A stretch of DNA of 64,000 bases, from contig NZ_WOTN01000003.1 of assembly GCF_010993745.1 (NCBI RefSeq), positions 1,612,001-1,676,000 of the forward strand. The letters run 5' to 3'. The translations under genes and the position numbers were made by a program. Each line of letters opens with the position of its first letter. Within the stretch, counting starts at the first letter, position 1. The stretch is from Fodinicola acaciae (GTDB lineage: Bacteria; Actinomycetota; Actinomycetes; Mycobacteriales; HKI-0501). The notes beneath the pieces are model-generated. The model saw only the letters and a list, made by a program, of their open reading frames with translations. It was not told the DNA's origin and made no database searches. Of the stretch, positions 53,469 to 61,317 are shown piece by piece.

Positions 53469-54376
53469 CAGACGAGCGCCAACCCCTTCTCCAGCAGCAC
53501 GGCCAACTGGTCGACCTGCGCCGGCGTCGGGTCGACCAGCGGTGGGCGTACGCCGCCGACCTTGCTGCCACGCAACACGGCCGCGGCTTTCACCAGAGCC
53601 ACCGCAAAACCCGGTGTGGTGTCGCGCAACGCCACCAACGGCAGATAGAACTCGGCGAGCAGTCTGTCCACAGTGGACGTTTGGTCGGCGAGCAGCGCGT
53701 CGCGGAAGGCGTGCGCGATCGTCGGCGCGAAGCTGTGCACCGCCGACGAATAGAGCTCGACACCGATCGCGCGATATGCGCGCGCGGACATCTCGGCGGT
53801 CGGAAGCCCATTGAGAAAGCCAAAACCAGCCGCGCGATCGTGACCACTCGTGCGTACGGTCGTGACGATCTTCGACATCAACTCGACATCGCCGTAACCG
53901 TCCTTGAGGCCGACCACGGACGGCACGTCGAGCAGCTCGACGGCGGCTGATGGCGTGAAAACGGCCGTGCCGCGGTGATAGACGACCGTCGGCACCGCCG
54001 CGTCGGCGGTCGCGTAACGGACGTAGTCGAGCGTGCCGGCTGGCGGACCGGTCACCAGATAGGGCGGCATCAGCAGGACGCCGTCGGCGCCGCGCTCAGC
54101 CGCGACGCGTACGCACGCACGCGCACCAGCCGCCCCACCGCCGGCACCGAGCCACACCGGCAGCCGCCCGGCCGCCACGTCGACCGCGCGCCGCGCGACC
54201 GCGGACAGCTCGTCGAGCGACAGCGAGCCGAACTCACCGGTGCCACATGCGACGAACACCGCGCCGGGACCGGCCGCGATCTGCGCCTCCAGGTGGTCGG
54301 CGAAAGCGTCGAGGTCCAGCTCCAGTCGCGCGTCGAAGGCGGTCAGCGGAAACGACAGGAGGCCACGTAAAGGCAT
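53468..54376 (-). CDS. kdgD: 5-dehydro-4-deoxyglucarate dehydratase
   Basis: The 302-residue DHDPS-fold protein decarboxylates and dehydrates 5-dehydro-4-deoxyglucarate to 2,5-dioxopentanoate. The Schiff-base lysine is K158 (VVGLKDGYGD) and the tyrosine is Y133 (VVYHRG). CGTGEFGSLSLDE at 44-56 is typical of KdgD. It leads the leftward operon and faces the IclR gene across a region with repeated GTTCATA boxes. Confidence 0.9.
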   Translation of the reverse strand: MPLRGLLSFPLTAFDARLELDLDAFADHLEAQIAAGPGAVFVACGTGEFGSLSLDELSAVARRAVDVAAGRLPVWLGAGGGAAGARACVRVAAERGADGVLLMPPYLVTGPPAGTLDYVRYATADAAVPTVVYHRGTAVFTPSAAVELLDVPSVVGLKDGYGDVELMSKIVTTVRTSGHDRAAGFGFLNGLPTAEMSARAYRAIGVELYSSAVHSFAPTIAHAFRDALLADQTSTVDRLLAEFYLPLVALRDTTPGFAVALVKAAAVLRGSKVGGVRPPLVDPTPAQVDQLAVLLEKGLALV

Positions 54377-54412
54377 GAGACTCGCTTTCCAGATCGGCTT
54401 CCCGAGCGTGAT

Positions 54413-54456
54413 GTTCATATTTGTGAACCTGTACGCTAACATGGCAACGGTTCATA
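54413..54456. promoter_or_regulatory. IclR-type operator candidates
   Basis: GTTCATATTTGTGAAC (54413-54428) is an imperfect inverted repeat with GTTCA/TGAAC ends. A second GTTCATA occurs at 54450-54456. Both lie in the divergent gap between kdgD and the IclR gene, where a regulator of the uronate operon is expected to bind. Confidence 0.6.
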
Positions 54457-54522
54457 TAACAGAATCGTTTCGCAAGTTAGACTGCCGCTAGCGCGATGTC
54501 AACGCAAGGGGTGCGGACTGCC

Positions 54523-55314
54523 ATGTCAGATCAAGTCGTACAGCAAGTGTCCGAAGATCGCGGCGGCGTCAAGTCCGCGCGGCGTACGACCGACCTGCTG
54601 GAGGCCTTCGCGTCCAGTCCGGAGTGGATGTCGCTGGCCGAGCTGCACGTGTTGTCGCAGATCCCCCGCTCGAGCCTGCACGGCCTGCTGCGTACGCTCG
54701 CCGCCGCGCAGTGGATCGAGACCGACGCGACCGGCGCGAAATACCGGCTCGGCGTGCGTGCGCTGATCTGCGGCACCGCGTATCTGGACCGCGACCCGGC
54801 CGTGCCGTACGCGACCGAGGTGCTGGAGAAGCTGCGCGAGCAGACCGGCTTCACGGCGCACTACGCGCGGCGCAACGAGACCGAGGTCGTCTATCTGGAG
54901 ACACGCGAGTCGCGCCGGTCGATCCACCTGATCTCTCGCGTCGGCCGCACCCTGCCGGCGTACGCGACGGCGCTGGGCAAGGCATTGCTGGCCGAGCTGA
55001 CCGACGAGGAGGTCGCGCGGCTCGTACCCGAGTCGCTGCCGGCGATGACCACCAACACGATCACCTCGCGGCAGGCGCTGCTCGAGCAGCTCGCGCACGT
55101 ACGCCAGAGCGGCTATGCCTCCGAGATCGAGGAGGGGACGCTCGGGGTGCGTTGTGTCGGCGCCGCGGTGAAATACCGGATCCCGGCGACCGACGCGCTG
55201 TCCTGCTCGATGCCGTCGTCGGTGTCCGACGCCGACGCGGCCGGCGTCGGCGAGCTGCTGGTGGCCGCCGCGTCCGAGCTCGGCAACCAGCTGCAGCGTG
55301 CCGGCATCCGTTGA
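54523..55314 (+). CDS. IclR-family transcriptional regulator
   Basis: The 263-residue protein has an N-terminal winged helix (SARRTTDLLEAFASSPEWMSLAEL, recognition helix SQIPRSSLHGLLRTL) and an IclR effector domain (RLGVRALICGTAYL; GRTLPAYATALGKALLAEL; GYASEIEEGTLGVRCV). ATG 54523 is preferred on composition; ATG 54496 is in frame. It is divergent from the aldarate operon and upstream of uronate dehydrogenase, so a uronate or aldarate is the likely effector. Confidence 0.88.
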   Translation: MSDQVVQQVSEDRGGVKSARRTTDLLEAFASSPEWMSLAELHVLSQIPRSSLHGLLRTLAAAQWIETDATGAKYRLGVRALICGTAYLDRDPAVPYATEVLEKLREQTGFTAHYARRNETEVVYLETRESRRSIHLISRVGRTLPAYATALGKALLAELTDEEVARLVPESLPAMTTNTITSRQALLEQLAHVRQSGYASEIEEGTLGVRCVGAAVKYRIPATDALSCSMPSSVSDADAAGVGELLVAAASELGNQLQRAGIR

Positions 55315-55334
55315 CAACAGAGAGGACACCAGCC

Positions 55335-56132
55335 TTGCGCGTACTCATCACCGGTGCGGCCGGCGGCATCGGCCGGCTGATCCGGTCACGGCTCCGGCGG
55401 GACGGCCGTGAGCTGCGGCTTTTCGACATCGCGACGGTGGCGCCGGCCGAGGACGGCGAGCCGGTCGAGCTGCTGACCGGCTCGGTGACCGACCCGTCGG
55501 CCGTACGCGCCGCGTGCGACGGCGTCGACGCGATCATCCACCTCGGTGGCCTGAGCCGCGAGGCGCCGTGGGCGGACACGTTGGACGTCAACGTCAACGG
55601 CACGCAGGTGCTGCTTGAGGCGGCGCGCGAGGCCGGCGTGCGGCGCGTCATCCTGGCCTCCAGCAACCACGCGGTCGGCTACCACCCCGTCACCGACAAT
55701 GTGGCGGCGGACCTGGCGCCGCAGCCGGACACGTACTACGGCGTGAGCAAGGCGGCGATCGAGGCGCTCGGCGCGTTGTACGCGCACCGGTTCGGCATGG
55801 ACGTGATCTGCGTGCGTATCGGCATGTGCTTTCCCAAGCCGATGGGCGTACGCGGGCTGGCGCTGTGGCTGTCGCCGGACGACTGCGGCCGGCTGCTGGA
55901 GGCGTGTCTTTCCGCACCGTCGCCGGGATATCGGCTGGTCTGGGGCGTCTCGCGCAACACCCGCGGCTATGTGTCGCTGGCCGAGGCCGAGGCGCTCGGT
56001 TACAAGTCGCAGGACGACTCGGAGGTCTTCGCCGCGGAGATCCTGGCCAGCGACACCGCCGCGCATCCGGAGAACGAGGTCATCGGCGGTGGCTTCACCA
56101 TCACCCCCCTCGGCGAGGCCAACCCGCTGTAG
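55335..56132 (+). CDS. udh: Uronate dehydrogenase
   Basis: The 265-residue SDR protein matches bacterial uronate dehydrogenases in length and pattern: NAD site TGAAGGIG (6-13), ASSNHAVGYHP, and YYGVSKAAIEAL with Y135 and K139. It oxidises D-glucuronate or D-galacturonate to the aldarolactone with NAD, the entry step to glucarate dehydratase. The start is TTG 55335 after AGAGGA; no ATG fits. It follows the IclR gene by 20 bases. No aldarolactonase gene is seen nearby. Confidence 0.88.
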   Translation: MRVLITGAAGGIGRLIRSRLRRDGRELRLFDIATVAPAEDGEPVELLTGSVTDPSAVRAACDGVDAIIHLGGLSREAPWADTLDVNVNGTQVLLEAAREAGVRRVILASSNHAVGYHPVTDNVAADLAPQPDTYYGVSKAAIEALGALYAHRFGMDVICVRIGMCFPKPMGVRGLALWLSPDDCGRLLEACLSAPSPGYRLVWGVSRNTRGYVSLAEAEALGYKSQDDSEVFAAEILASDTAAHPENEVIGGGFTITPLGEANPL

Positions 56133-56136
56133 TGCA

Positions 56137-56183
56137 CGCATGGCCACCATGCGTGCGTTGGACGCACGTATGGTGGCCATGCG
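56137..56183. repeat. 47-bp palindrome, right flanking repeat of the uronate locus
   Basis: CGCATGGCCACCATGCGTGC (from 56137) pairs with the arm ending at 56183 with one mismatch, around a 5-base loop (ttgga). It lies between convergent genes and may terminate both. The right 28 bases repeat 47066-47093 with two differences. Confidence 0.85.
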
Positions 56184-56185
56184 AC

Positions 56186-56398
56186 CTACTCGGCGGCGGG
56201 GATCTCGTCGAAGACCTCGACGGTCCACTCGACCGAGTACGTGTCCTCCTCCTCGGCGCGCTCGGCGTTGCGCAGGATCACCCCGAAGCCGAGCCGCTCG
56301 GCGGCGCGTACCAGCTCGAGCGCCTCGTCGATGCTCATCGCCTCGTACGTGCGGACGACAGCGGTCTCGGTGGTCTCCGGGTCCTGAACGGCAGTCAT
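56186..56398 (-). CDS. Small acidic protein, 70 residues
   Basis: This 70-residue protein is acidic (DEALELVRAAERLGFGVILRN, then a Glu-rich EEEDTYSVEWTVEVFDEI segment). A helix followed by strands is likely. I do not recognise a family. An AGGAGGTTTGC site precedes the ATG. It lies between the uronate locus hairpin and the DHA2 exporter on the same strand as the exporter. Confidence 0.65.
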   Translation of the reverse strand: MTAVQDPETTETAVVRTYEAMSIDEALELVRAAERLGFGVILRNAERAEEEDTYSVEWTVEVFDEIPAAE

Positions 56399-56447
56399 GC
56401 AAACCTCCTGATGGCGGCAACGGCGCGAGTGATCCTGCCACGCCGGC

Positions 56448-57836
56448 TCAGCCCGCCGTACGGGCCCCCTTTGGCTTGGTTGACCGGAAAGTAACCGCCA
56501 TCACGAAGGCCACCGCGACCGCTCCGGCGGCCACCGCGAAGGCGCGGCCCATGCCGCCGACGAACGTGCCGGCGGTGCCGGCGACGGTGACCGCCACCGC
56601 GAGACCGAGCGTGCCGCCGACCTGCTGCATGGTCTGGATGGTGCCGCCGGCGGCACCGGCGTCGGCGGCTGGCGCGGTGGTCATGACGACCACGTTCATC
56701 GGCGGAAACGCCGTACCGCCGCCGATCCCCATCAGCAGCAGCGGTCCGAGCAGGCCGGTCAGATAACCGCTGCCGGCGGACAGCTGCGTCAGCCACAGTA
56801 CGCCGGCGGCCATCAGGGTGAGGCCGGTCAGCGCCATCGGCTTGGGACCGAAGCGCGGCAGCAACCGCGGCACCAGCCGCGCCATGGTGAACATGCCGGC
56901 CGCCATCGGCAGGAACGCCAGGCCGGTGACCAGCGGACTGAGCCGCAGCACGTCCTGCAGGAACTGGGTCAGGAAGAAGAACATCGAGATCATCCCCATC
57001 GCGCCGAAGAAGACGCTCGCGTACGCGGCCGCGCGGTCGCGGTCGGCGAACAGCCGCAGCGGCAGCAACGGCTGGCGCAGCCGCGCTTCCAACGCGACGA
57101 ACGCGCAGATCAGGACGACGCCGAGCAGCAGAACCGGCGCGGCCGCGGCCCAGCCACCGGACGCGACCTCGATGCAGCCGTAGACCAGCGCGCCGACGCC
57201 GGCGGTGGCGAGCAACGCTCCAGGGAAGTCCAACCGTGCGTGGCCACCGCGCGGCACCACCGGTACGAACCGCAGCGCCAGCACGGCGATCGCCAGGCCG
57301 ACCGGCACGTTGATGAACAGCACGGCGCGCCAGCTGAACCACTCGGTGAGTACGCCACCGACGATCATGCCGACGGCCAGGCCCGCGCTCGCGATCATCG
57401 ACAGCGTCGCCAACGCGCGTACGCGTGCCTTCGGCTCGCTGAAGGTCGTGGTGATCAACGCGAGCGTGCTGGGACCGGCCATCGCGGCGGCGAGGCCCTG
57501 CACGATCCGCGCCACGATCAGCACGGTCGCGCTGGTGGCGAGGCCACCGGCCAGCGACGCGAGCGTGAAGAGCGCGACGCCGGTGACGAAGACCCCGCGC
57601 CGGCCGAACACGTCGCCGGACCGGCCGCCGAGCAGCAGCAGACAGCCGAAGACCAGCGTGTACGCGTTCAGGACCCAGGACAGACCGGCCGGCGTGAAGT
57701 GCAGCTCGGCCTGGATGTGCGGCAGCGCGACGTTCATCACGGTCGCGTCGACGATCAGCATCAACTGGCAGCTCACCAGCACCGCGAGTGCCAGGCTCGG
57801 ACGCCGTACGACCGGCGCCGCGACGGTTGTGACCAC
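56448..57836 (-). CDS. MFS drug transporter, DHA2 (14-TM) family
   Basis: The 462-residue protein has 14 TM helices and DHA2 motifs: LNAYTLVFGCLLLLGGRSGDVFGRRG (motif A) and MIVGGVLTEWFSWRAVLFINVPVGLAI (motif C region). It probably exports an antibiotic or dye. The start is GTG 57836 after AAGGGG. The divergent TetR gene and three operator copies between them indicate tight repression. Confidence 0.9.
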   Translation of the reverse strand: MVTTVAAPVVRRPSLALAVLVSCQLMLIVDATVMNVALPHIQAELHFTPAGLSWVLNAYTLVFGCLLLLGGRSGDVFGRRGVFVTGVALFTLASLAGGLATSATVLIVARIVQGLAAAMAGPSTLALITTTFSEPKARVRALATLSMIASAGLAVGMIVGGVLTEWFSWRAVLFINVPVGLAIAVLALRFVPVVPRGGHARLDFPGALLATAGVGALVYGCIEVASGGWAAAAPVLLLGVVLICAFVALEARLRQPLLPLRLFADRDRAAAYASVFFGAMGMISMFFFLTQFLQDVLRLSPLVTGLAFLPMAAGMFTMARLVPRLLPRFGPKPMALTGLTLMAAGVLWLTQLSAGSGYLTGLLGPLLLMGIGGGTAFPPMNVVVMTTAPAADAGAAGGTIQTMQQVGGTLGLAVAVTVAGTAGTFVGGMGRAFAVAAGAVAVAFVMAVTFRSTKPKGARTAG

Positions 57837-57853
57837 AGACGATCCCCTTAAAT

Positions 57854-57932
57854 GGAGAGTTTCTCCGCTTCCTTCTCGGGTAGCATATGGAGAACGTCTC
57901 CAGATACGCAAGGCTAACCGGAGATATTCTCC
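57854..57932. promoter_or_regulatory. Three GGAGAnnnTCTCC operators
   Basis: GGAGAGTTTCTCC (57854-57866), GGAGAACGTCTCC (57889-57901) and GGAGATATTCTCC (57920-57932) share perfect 5-bp arms and are spaced 35 and 31 bases apart, about three helical turns each. They fill the divergent gap between the DHA2 exporter and TetR genes. Confidence 0.85.
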
Positions 57933-57953
57933 ATTTCAACGGGGAGAGGTCCG

Positions 57954-58487
57954 ATGCGAGCCGACGCACGCCGCAACTACGAACACATCGTGGAGGTCGC
58001 GCGCGCCGCGTTCACCGAGCACGGCGTCGACGTGCCGCTCGACGACATCACCAAGCGCGCGAAGGTCGGCGCCGGCACGCTCTATCGGCACTTTCCGACC
58101 CGCGAGGCACTCATCGAGGCGGTGTTCCGCAGCGAGATGACCGCGATGAGCGAGCGCGCGTACGAGCTGCTGGAGACGCGGCCGCCGTTCGAGGCGCTGG
58201 AGGAGTGGCTGCGCCTGCAGCTGCGGTTCGTGGAGCACAAGCGCGGGCTGGGGCTCGCGCTGCGCGCGATGGACCAGGGCGCGGAGACCTTCGCGTACTG
58301 CAAGAAGCTGATGACCGAGGCAGTCTCGGCGATCGTCGACCGGGCCAGGCAGGACGGCGTCATCCGCGCCGACGTACGGCCGGGCGACATCCTGCGGCTG
58401 CTGCACGGCATCGCGCTGGCCTCCGAGGCCGACCCCAGCTCGGCCGAGCGGCTGCTGGCGATCATGCTCGCCGGCATCCGAGCGTGA
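57954..58487 (+). CDS. TetR-family transcriptional regulator
   Basis: The 177-residue protein has the TetR HTH (IVEVARAAFTEHGVDVPLDDITKRAKVGAGTLYRHFPTRE spread over residues 12-51) and a short effector domain. It is divergent from the DHA2 exporter with three operators in between and is the likely repressor. GGGGAGAGG precedes the ATG. The stop codon lies inside a perfect 14-bp hairpin. Confidence 0.9.
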   Translation: MRADARRNYEHIVEVARAAFTEHGVDVPLDDITKRAKVGAGTLYRHFPTREALIEAVFRSEMTAMSERAYELLETRPPFEALEEWLRLQLRFVEHKRGLGLALRAMDQGAETFAYCKKLMTEAVSAIVDRARQDGVIRADVRPGDILRLLHGIALASEADPSSAERLLAIMLAGIRA

Positions 58488-58504
58488 CGCCACGCTCGGA
58501 TGCC
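58473..58504 (+). terminator. Hairpin terminator overlapping the TetR stop codon
   Basis: GGCATCCGAGCGTG (58473-58486) pairs perfectly with CACGCTCGGATGCC (58491-58504) around a 4-base loop. The stop codon (58485-58487) is part of the stem. There is no T tract. Confidence 0.8.
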
Positions 58505-58734
58505 GCTCTATGGGCGAACCGCCGGTTCGGTGGAATGAGCGGTCACGCCAGTCAATCTCCCGCGTCGTAGGCCCGAGGGCGTCACCAGAACTGACGACTT
58601 CCCGGTCCGGGTCGGGCGAGCGCCGAAAACTCGTGCCAAAGTTTCCTACCGGCGGATGTCAAGACCACCACGGCGGCTCCGACCAACGGTCGAACCGAGC
58701 CCAACCGGGGCCGGCGTGGCACGAGGAGTACGAG

Positions 58735-59106
58735 ATGAAGTTCATCATCAGCATGCACATCAACCCGGCCGTCCTGGACGCGCTCACCAAGGAGGAGATG
58801 GACGCCATCGGCGCCGGCCACGGCGCGTTCATCGAGGAGATCAAGGCCTCCGGCGAGCTGATCGTCACGCAGGCGCTGGTCGACCCGTCGCAGGCGGCGG
58901 TCGTCCGCGTACGCAACGGCCAGCCGGTCGTCACCGACGGTCCTTTCCTGGAGGCGAAGGAATATCTCGGCGGCTTCTACCTGGTGGACGTGGAGAGCAA
59001 GGAGCGGGCGATCGAGCTGGCCGCGAAGATCCCGGACACCGCGGTCGAGGGCCTGGGGGTCGAGGTGCGGCAGGTCATGTTCTCTGACGGACTATTGGAG
59101 GCATGA
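58735..59106 (+). CDS. YciI/DGPF-domain protein
   Basis: The 123-residue protein matches the DGPF/YciI family: MKFIISMHINPAVLD, FIEEIKASGELIVTQALVDP, and the diagnostic TDGPFLEAKEYLGGFYLVDV. These small ferredoxin-like proteins are typically encoded next to ECF42 sigma factors. GAGGAG precedes the ATG. The TGA overlaps the sigma factor ATG (ATGA). Confidence 0.92.
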   Translation: MKFIISMHINPAVLDALTKEEMDAIGAGHGAFIEEIKASGELIVTQALVDPSQAAVVRVRNGQPVVTDGPFLEAKEYLGGFYLVDVESKERAIELAAKIPDTAVEGLGVEVRQVMFSDGLLEA

Positions 59107-60314
59107 CAGAGCACGCCATCGAGGACCTGCTGCGTGAGCTCACGCCGCAGGTCCTCGGCGCGTTGGTGCGCCGGCACGGGCAGTTCGAGGAGTGCGAGGA
59201 CGCCGTACAGGAGGCCGTGCTGGCCGCGTCCGTGCAGTGGCCGGCCGACGGCCTGCCGGCCAATCCGCGCGGCTGGCTGGTGACGGTCGCGTCGCGGCGG
59301 CTGATCGACCAGATGCGCAGCGAGCACGCCCGGCGCGAGCGCGAGACCTCGGTCGCGACGGAGGTCGCGCCCGAGGACGTGCCGGACACCGACGACACGC
59401 TCGTCCTGCTGTTCATGTGCTGCCATCCGACGCTGACCGGCGCGTCGCAGACGGCGCTGACGCTGCGCGCGGTCGGCGGCCTGACAACGGCCGAGATCGC
59501 GCGCGCGTTCCTGGTGCCGGAGGCCACCATGGCCGCGCGGATCAGCCGCGCCAAGCAAAAGATCAAGGCCGCCGGCAGTACGTTCGGGCTGCCCGCCGGC
59601 GAGGAACGTGAGGAGCGGCTGCGGGTCGTCCTGCACGTGCTCTACCTGATCTTCAACGAGGGTTACACGGCCTCCTCCGGCGCCGAGCTGCACCGCGCCG
59701 ACCTGGCGCGCGAGGCGATCCGGCTGGCCAGGATGGTGCACCAGCAGCTGCCGGACGATTCCGAGGTCGCCGGCCTGTTGGCGCTGATGCTGCTGACCGA
59801 CGCTCGCCGCGAGGCGCGGACGACCGCCACCGGCGACCTCGTACCGCTGGACGAGCAGGACCGTACGAGGTGGGACCGCGCGCTGATCGAGGAAGGCACC
59901 AAGCTGGTCTCGGCGTCGCTGGCCGGACCGGCGCTCGGGCCGTACCAGCTGCAGGCCGCCATCGCCGCCACGCACGCGGACGCCCCCACCGCCGCGGAGA
60001 CCAACTGGTCGCAGGTGCACGCGCTTTACCTGATCCTGGAACGGATCGCACCCAACCCGATGGTGACGTTGAACCGGGCGGTCGCTCTCGCCGAGCTGAA
60101 GGGGCCGGACGCCGGACTGGCCTTGCTGTCCACATTGGACGATGACGAGCGGATGGCCGGCCATCACCGGTTGTTGTCCGTACGCGCGCATCTGCTGGAG
60201 AAAGCCGGCGACGCGACGGGTGCGTACGACCACTACCGGCTCGCCGCGAAGGCGACCGCGAGCCTCGCCGAGCGGCGGTATCTGGAGTCGCGCGCCGACC
60301 GGGTCAAGCGGTAG
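59103..60314 (+). CDS. ECF42-type RNA polymerase sigma factor with C-terminal extension
   Basis: The 403-residue protein has sigma-2 (LVRRHGQFEECEDAVQEAVLAA), sigma-4 (LTTAEIARAFLVPEATMAARISRAKQKIK) and a long C-terminal extension with TPR-like helices (YLIFNEGYTASSG, NPMVTLNRAVALAE). This architecture is ECF42 (SigI-like, COG4941), known to pair with DGPF proteins. The extension probably controls activity in place of an anti-sigma factor. Its targets usually include the DGPF gene. Confidence 0.92.
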   Translation: MTEHAIEDLLRELTPQVLGALVRRHGQFEECEDAVQEAVLAASVQWPADGLPANPRGWLVTVASRRLIDQMRSEHARRERETSVATEVAPEDVPDTDDTLVLLFMCCHPTLTGASQTALTLRAVGGLTTAEIARAFLVPEATMAARISRAKQKIKAAGSTFGLPAGEEREERLRVVLHVLYLIFNEGYTASSGAELHRADLAREAIRLARMVHQQLPDDSEVAGLLALMLLTDARREARTTATGDLVPLDEQDRTRWDRALIEEGTKLVSASLAGPALGPYQLQAAIAATHADAPTAAETNWSQVHALYLILERIAPNPMVTLNRAVALAELKGPDAGLALLSTLDDDERMAGHHRLLSVRAHLLEKAGDATGAYDHYRLAAKATASLAERRYLESRADRVKR

Positions 60315-60436
60315 TTGTTTCCCTTTTATCCTTTATCACGTTGCATTTCCTCATCAACCTGAGACCGAAAGGTCTGGTTGCCGGTTATTTCCGCAGGTAG
60401 TTTCCCCGGCGGGGATTTCCGAGAGAGGGAGGGAAA

Positions 60437-61225
60437 ATGAAGGGAACTTTCGCCCGATGCGGCGTGCTGGCGGCCGGACTCGCGCTGCTGTTCACCGCGG
60501 CGCAGCCGGCCTCCGCGGCCGAGCGGCCAGGGCCCGGCCACGAGGGCATGGCCGGTCCGCCACCGTCCTTCACCACCGTGTCGCCGGCCGTCGCCGGCAT
60601 CCCCGGCGTCGACGTGTCCAACTGGCAGGGCTCGATCAACTGGACGTCCGTGCACAACGCCGGGATCAAATGGGCCTACATCAAGGCCACCGAGGGCACG
60701 ACGTACAAGGATCCGTACTTCAGCTCCAACTACACCAACGCCTATTACGCCGGCATGATCCGCGGCGCGTACCACTATGCGCAGCCTGGCGCCTCCAGTG
60801 GCGCCACGCAGGCGAACTACTTCGCCAGCAACGGGGGCGCGTGGAGCCGCGACAACCGTACGCTGCCGGGAATGCTGGACCTGGAAGGCGGCTGCGCCGG
60901 CAAGACGCAGTCGCAGATGGTGGCCTGGATCAAGGACTTCTACAACACCTACAAGTCGCGTACGACCCGGGACGTGGTCATCTACACCTCGGCCGGCTGG
61001 TGGAACAGCTGCACCGGTGGCAGCAGCGCCTTCTCCGCGCTGACGCCGCTGGACGTGGCCAGCTGGGGCGGGTCCTCACCGACCATGCCGCGCGGCTTCC
61101 CGTACTACACCATGTGGCAATACACCGACTCCGGCTCGGTCAGCGGCATCAGCGGCGCCGTCGACCGGGACACCTTCAACGGCAGCGCCGACCGCCTGCT
61201 CGCCCTGGCCAACAACACTCCGTAG
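60437..61225 (+). CDS. Secreted GH25 lysozyme/muramidase
   Basis: The 262-residue protein has a Sec signal peptide (LAAGLALLFTAAQPASAAE) and a GH25 domain: GVDVSNWQG (near 54-62) with the first acidic residue, FVYIKATEG-type AYIKATEGTTY, GAYHYAQPG, and LDLEG as catalytic Asp/Glu. It cleaves peptidoglycan glycan strands outside the cell. GAGAGAGGGAGGG precedes the ATG. The upstream leader is less G+C-rich than its surroundings and has two small hairpins. Confidence 0.92.
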   Translation: MKGTFARCGVLAAGLALLFTAAQPASAAERPGPGHEGMAGPPPSFTTVSPAVAGIPGVDVSNWQGSINWTSVHNAGIKWAYIKATEGTTYKDPYFSSNYTNAYYAGMIRGAYHYAQPGASSGATQANYFASNGGAWSRDNRTLPGMLDLEGGCAGKTQSQMVAWIKDFYNTYKSRTTRDVVIYTSAGWWNSCTGGSSAFSALTPLDVASWGGSSPTMPRGFPYYTMWQYTDSGSVSGISGAVDRDTFNGSADRLLALANNTP

Positions 61226-61242
61226 CTCCGGTTTCGCCGCAA

Positions 61243-61296
61243 CGCCTCGTTGCTGTCCTAGCAGGCTCCAGGCTCCAAGGTGACAGCAACGAGGCG
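61243..61296. terminator. Hairpin between GH25 and methyltransferase genes
   Basis: CGCCTCGTTGCTGTC (61243-61257) pairs perfectly with GACAGCAACGAGGCG (61282-61296). The 24-base loop holds a small direct repeat (aggctcc). It lies 18 bases after the GH25 stop and 22 bases before the next ATG. No T tract. Confidence 0.7.
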
Positions 61297-61317
61297 TCGC
61301 GGAGTAGTTTCCCGGGT

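Noticed and set aside
60315-60436. c-di-AMP (ydaO) riboswitch before the GH25 gene
   Set aside because: Cell-wall hydrolases are typical targets in actinobacteria, but the leader is too short and lacks the conserved elements.
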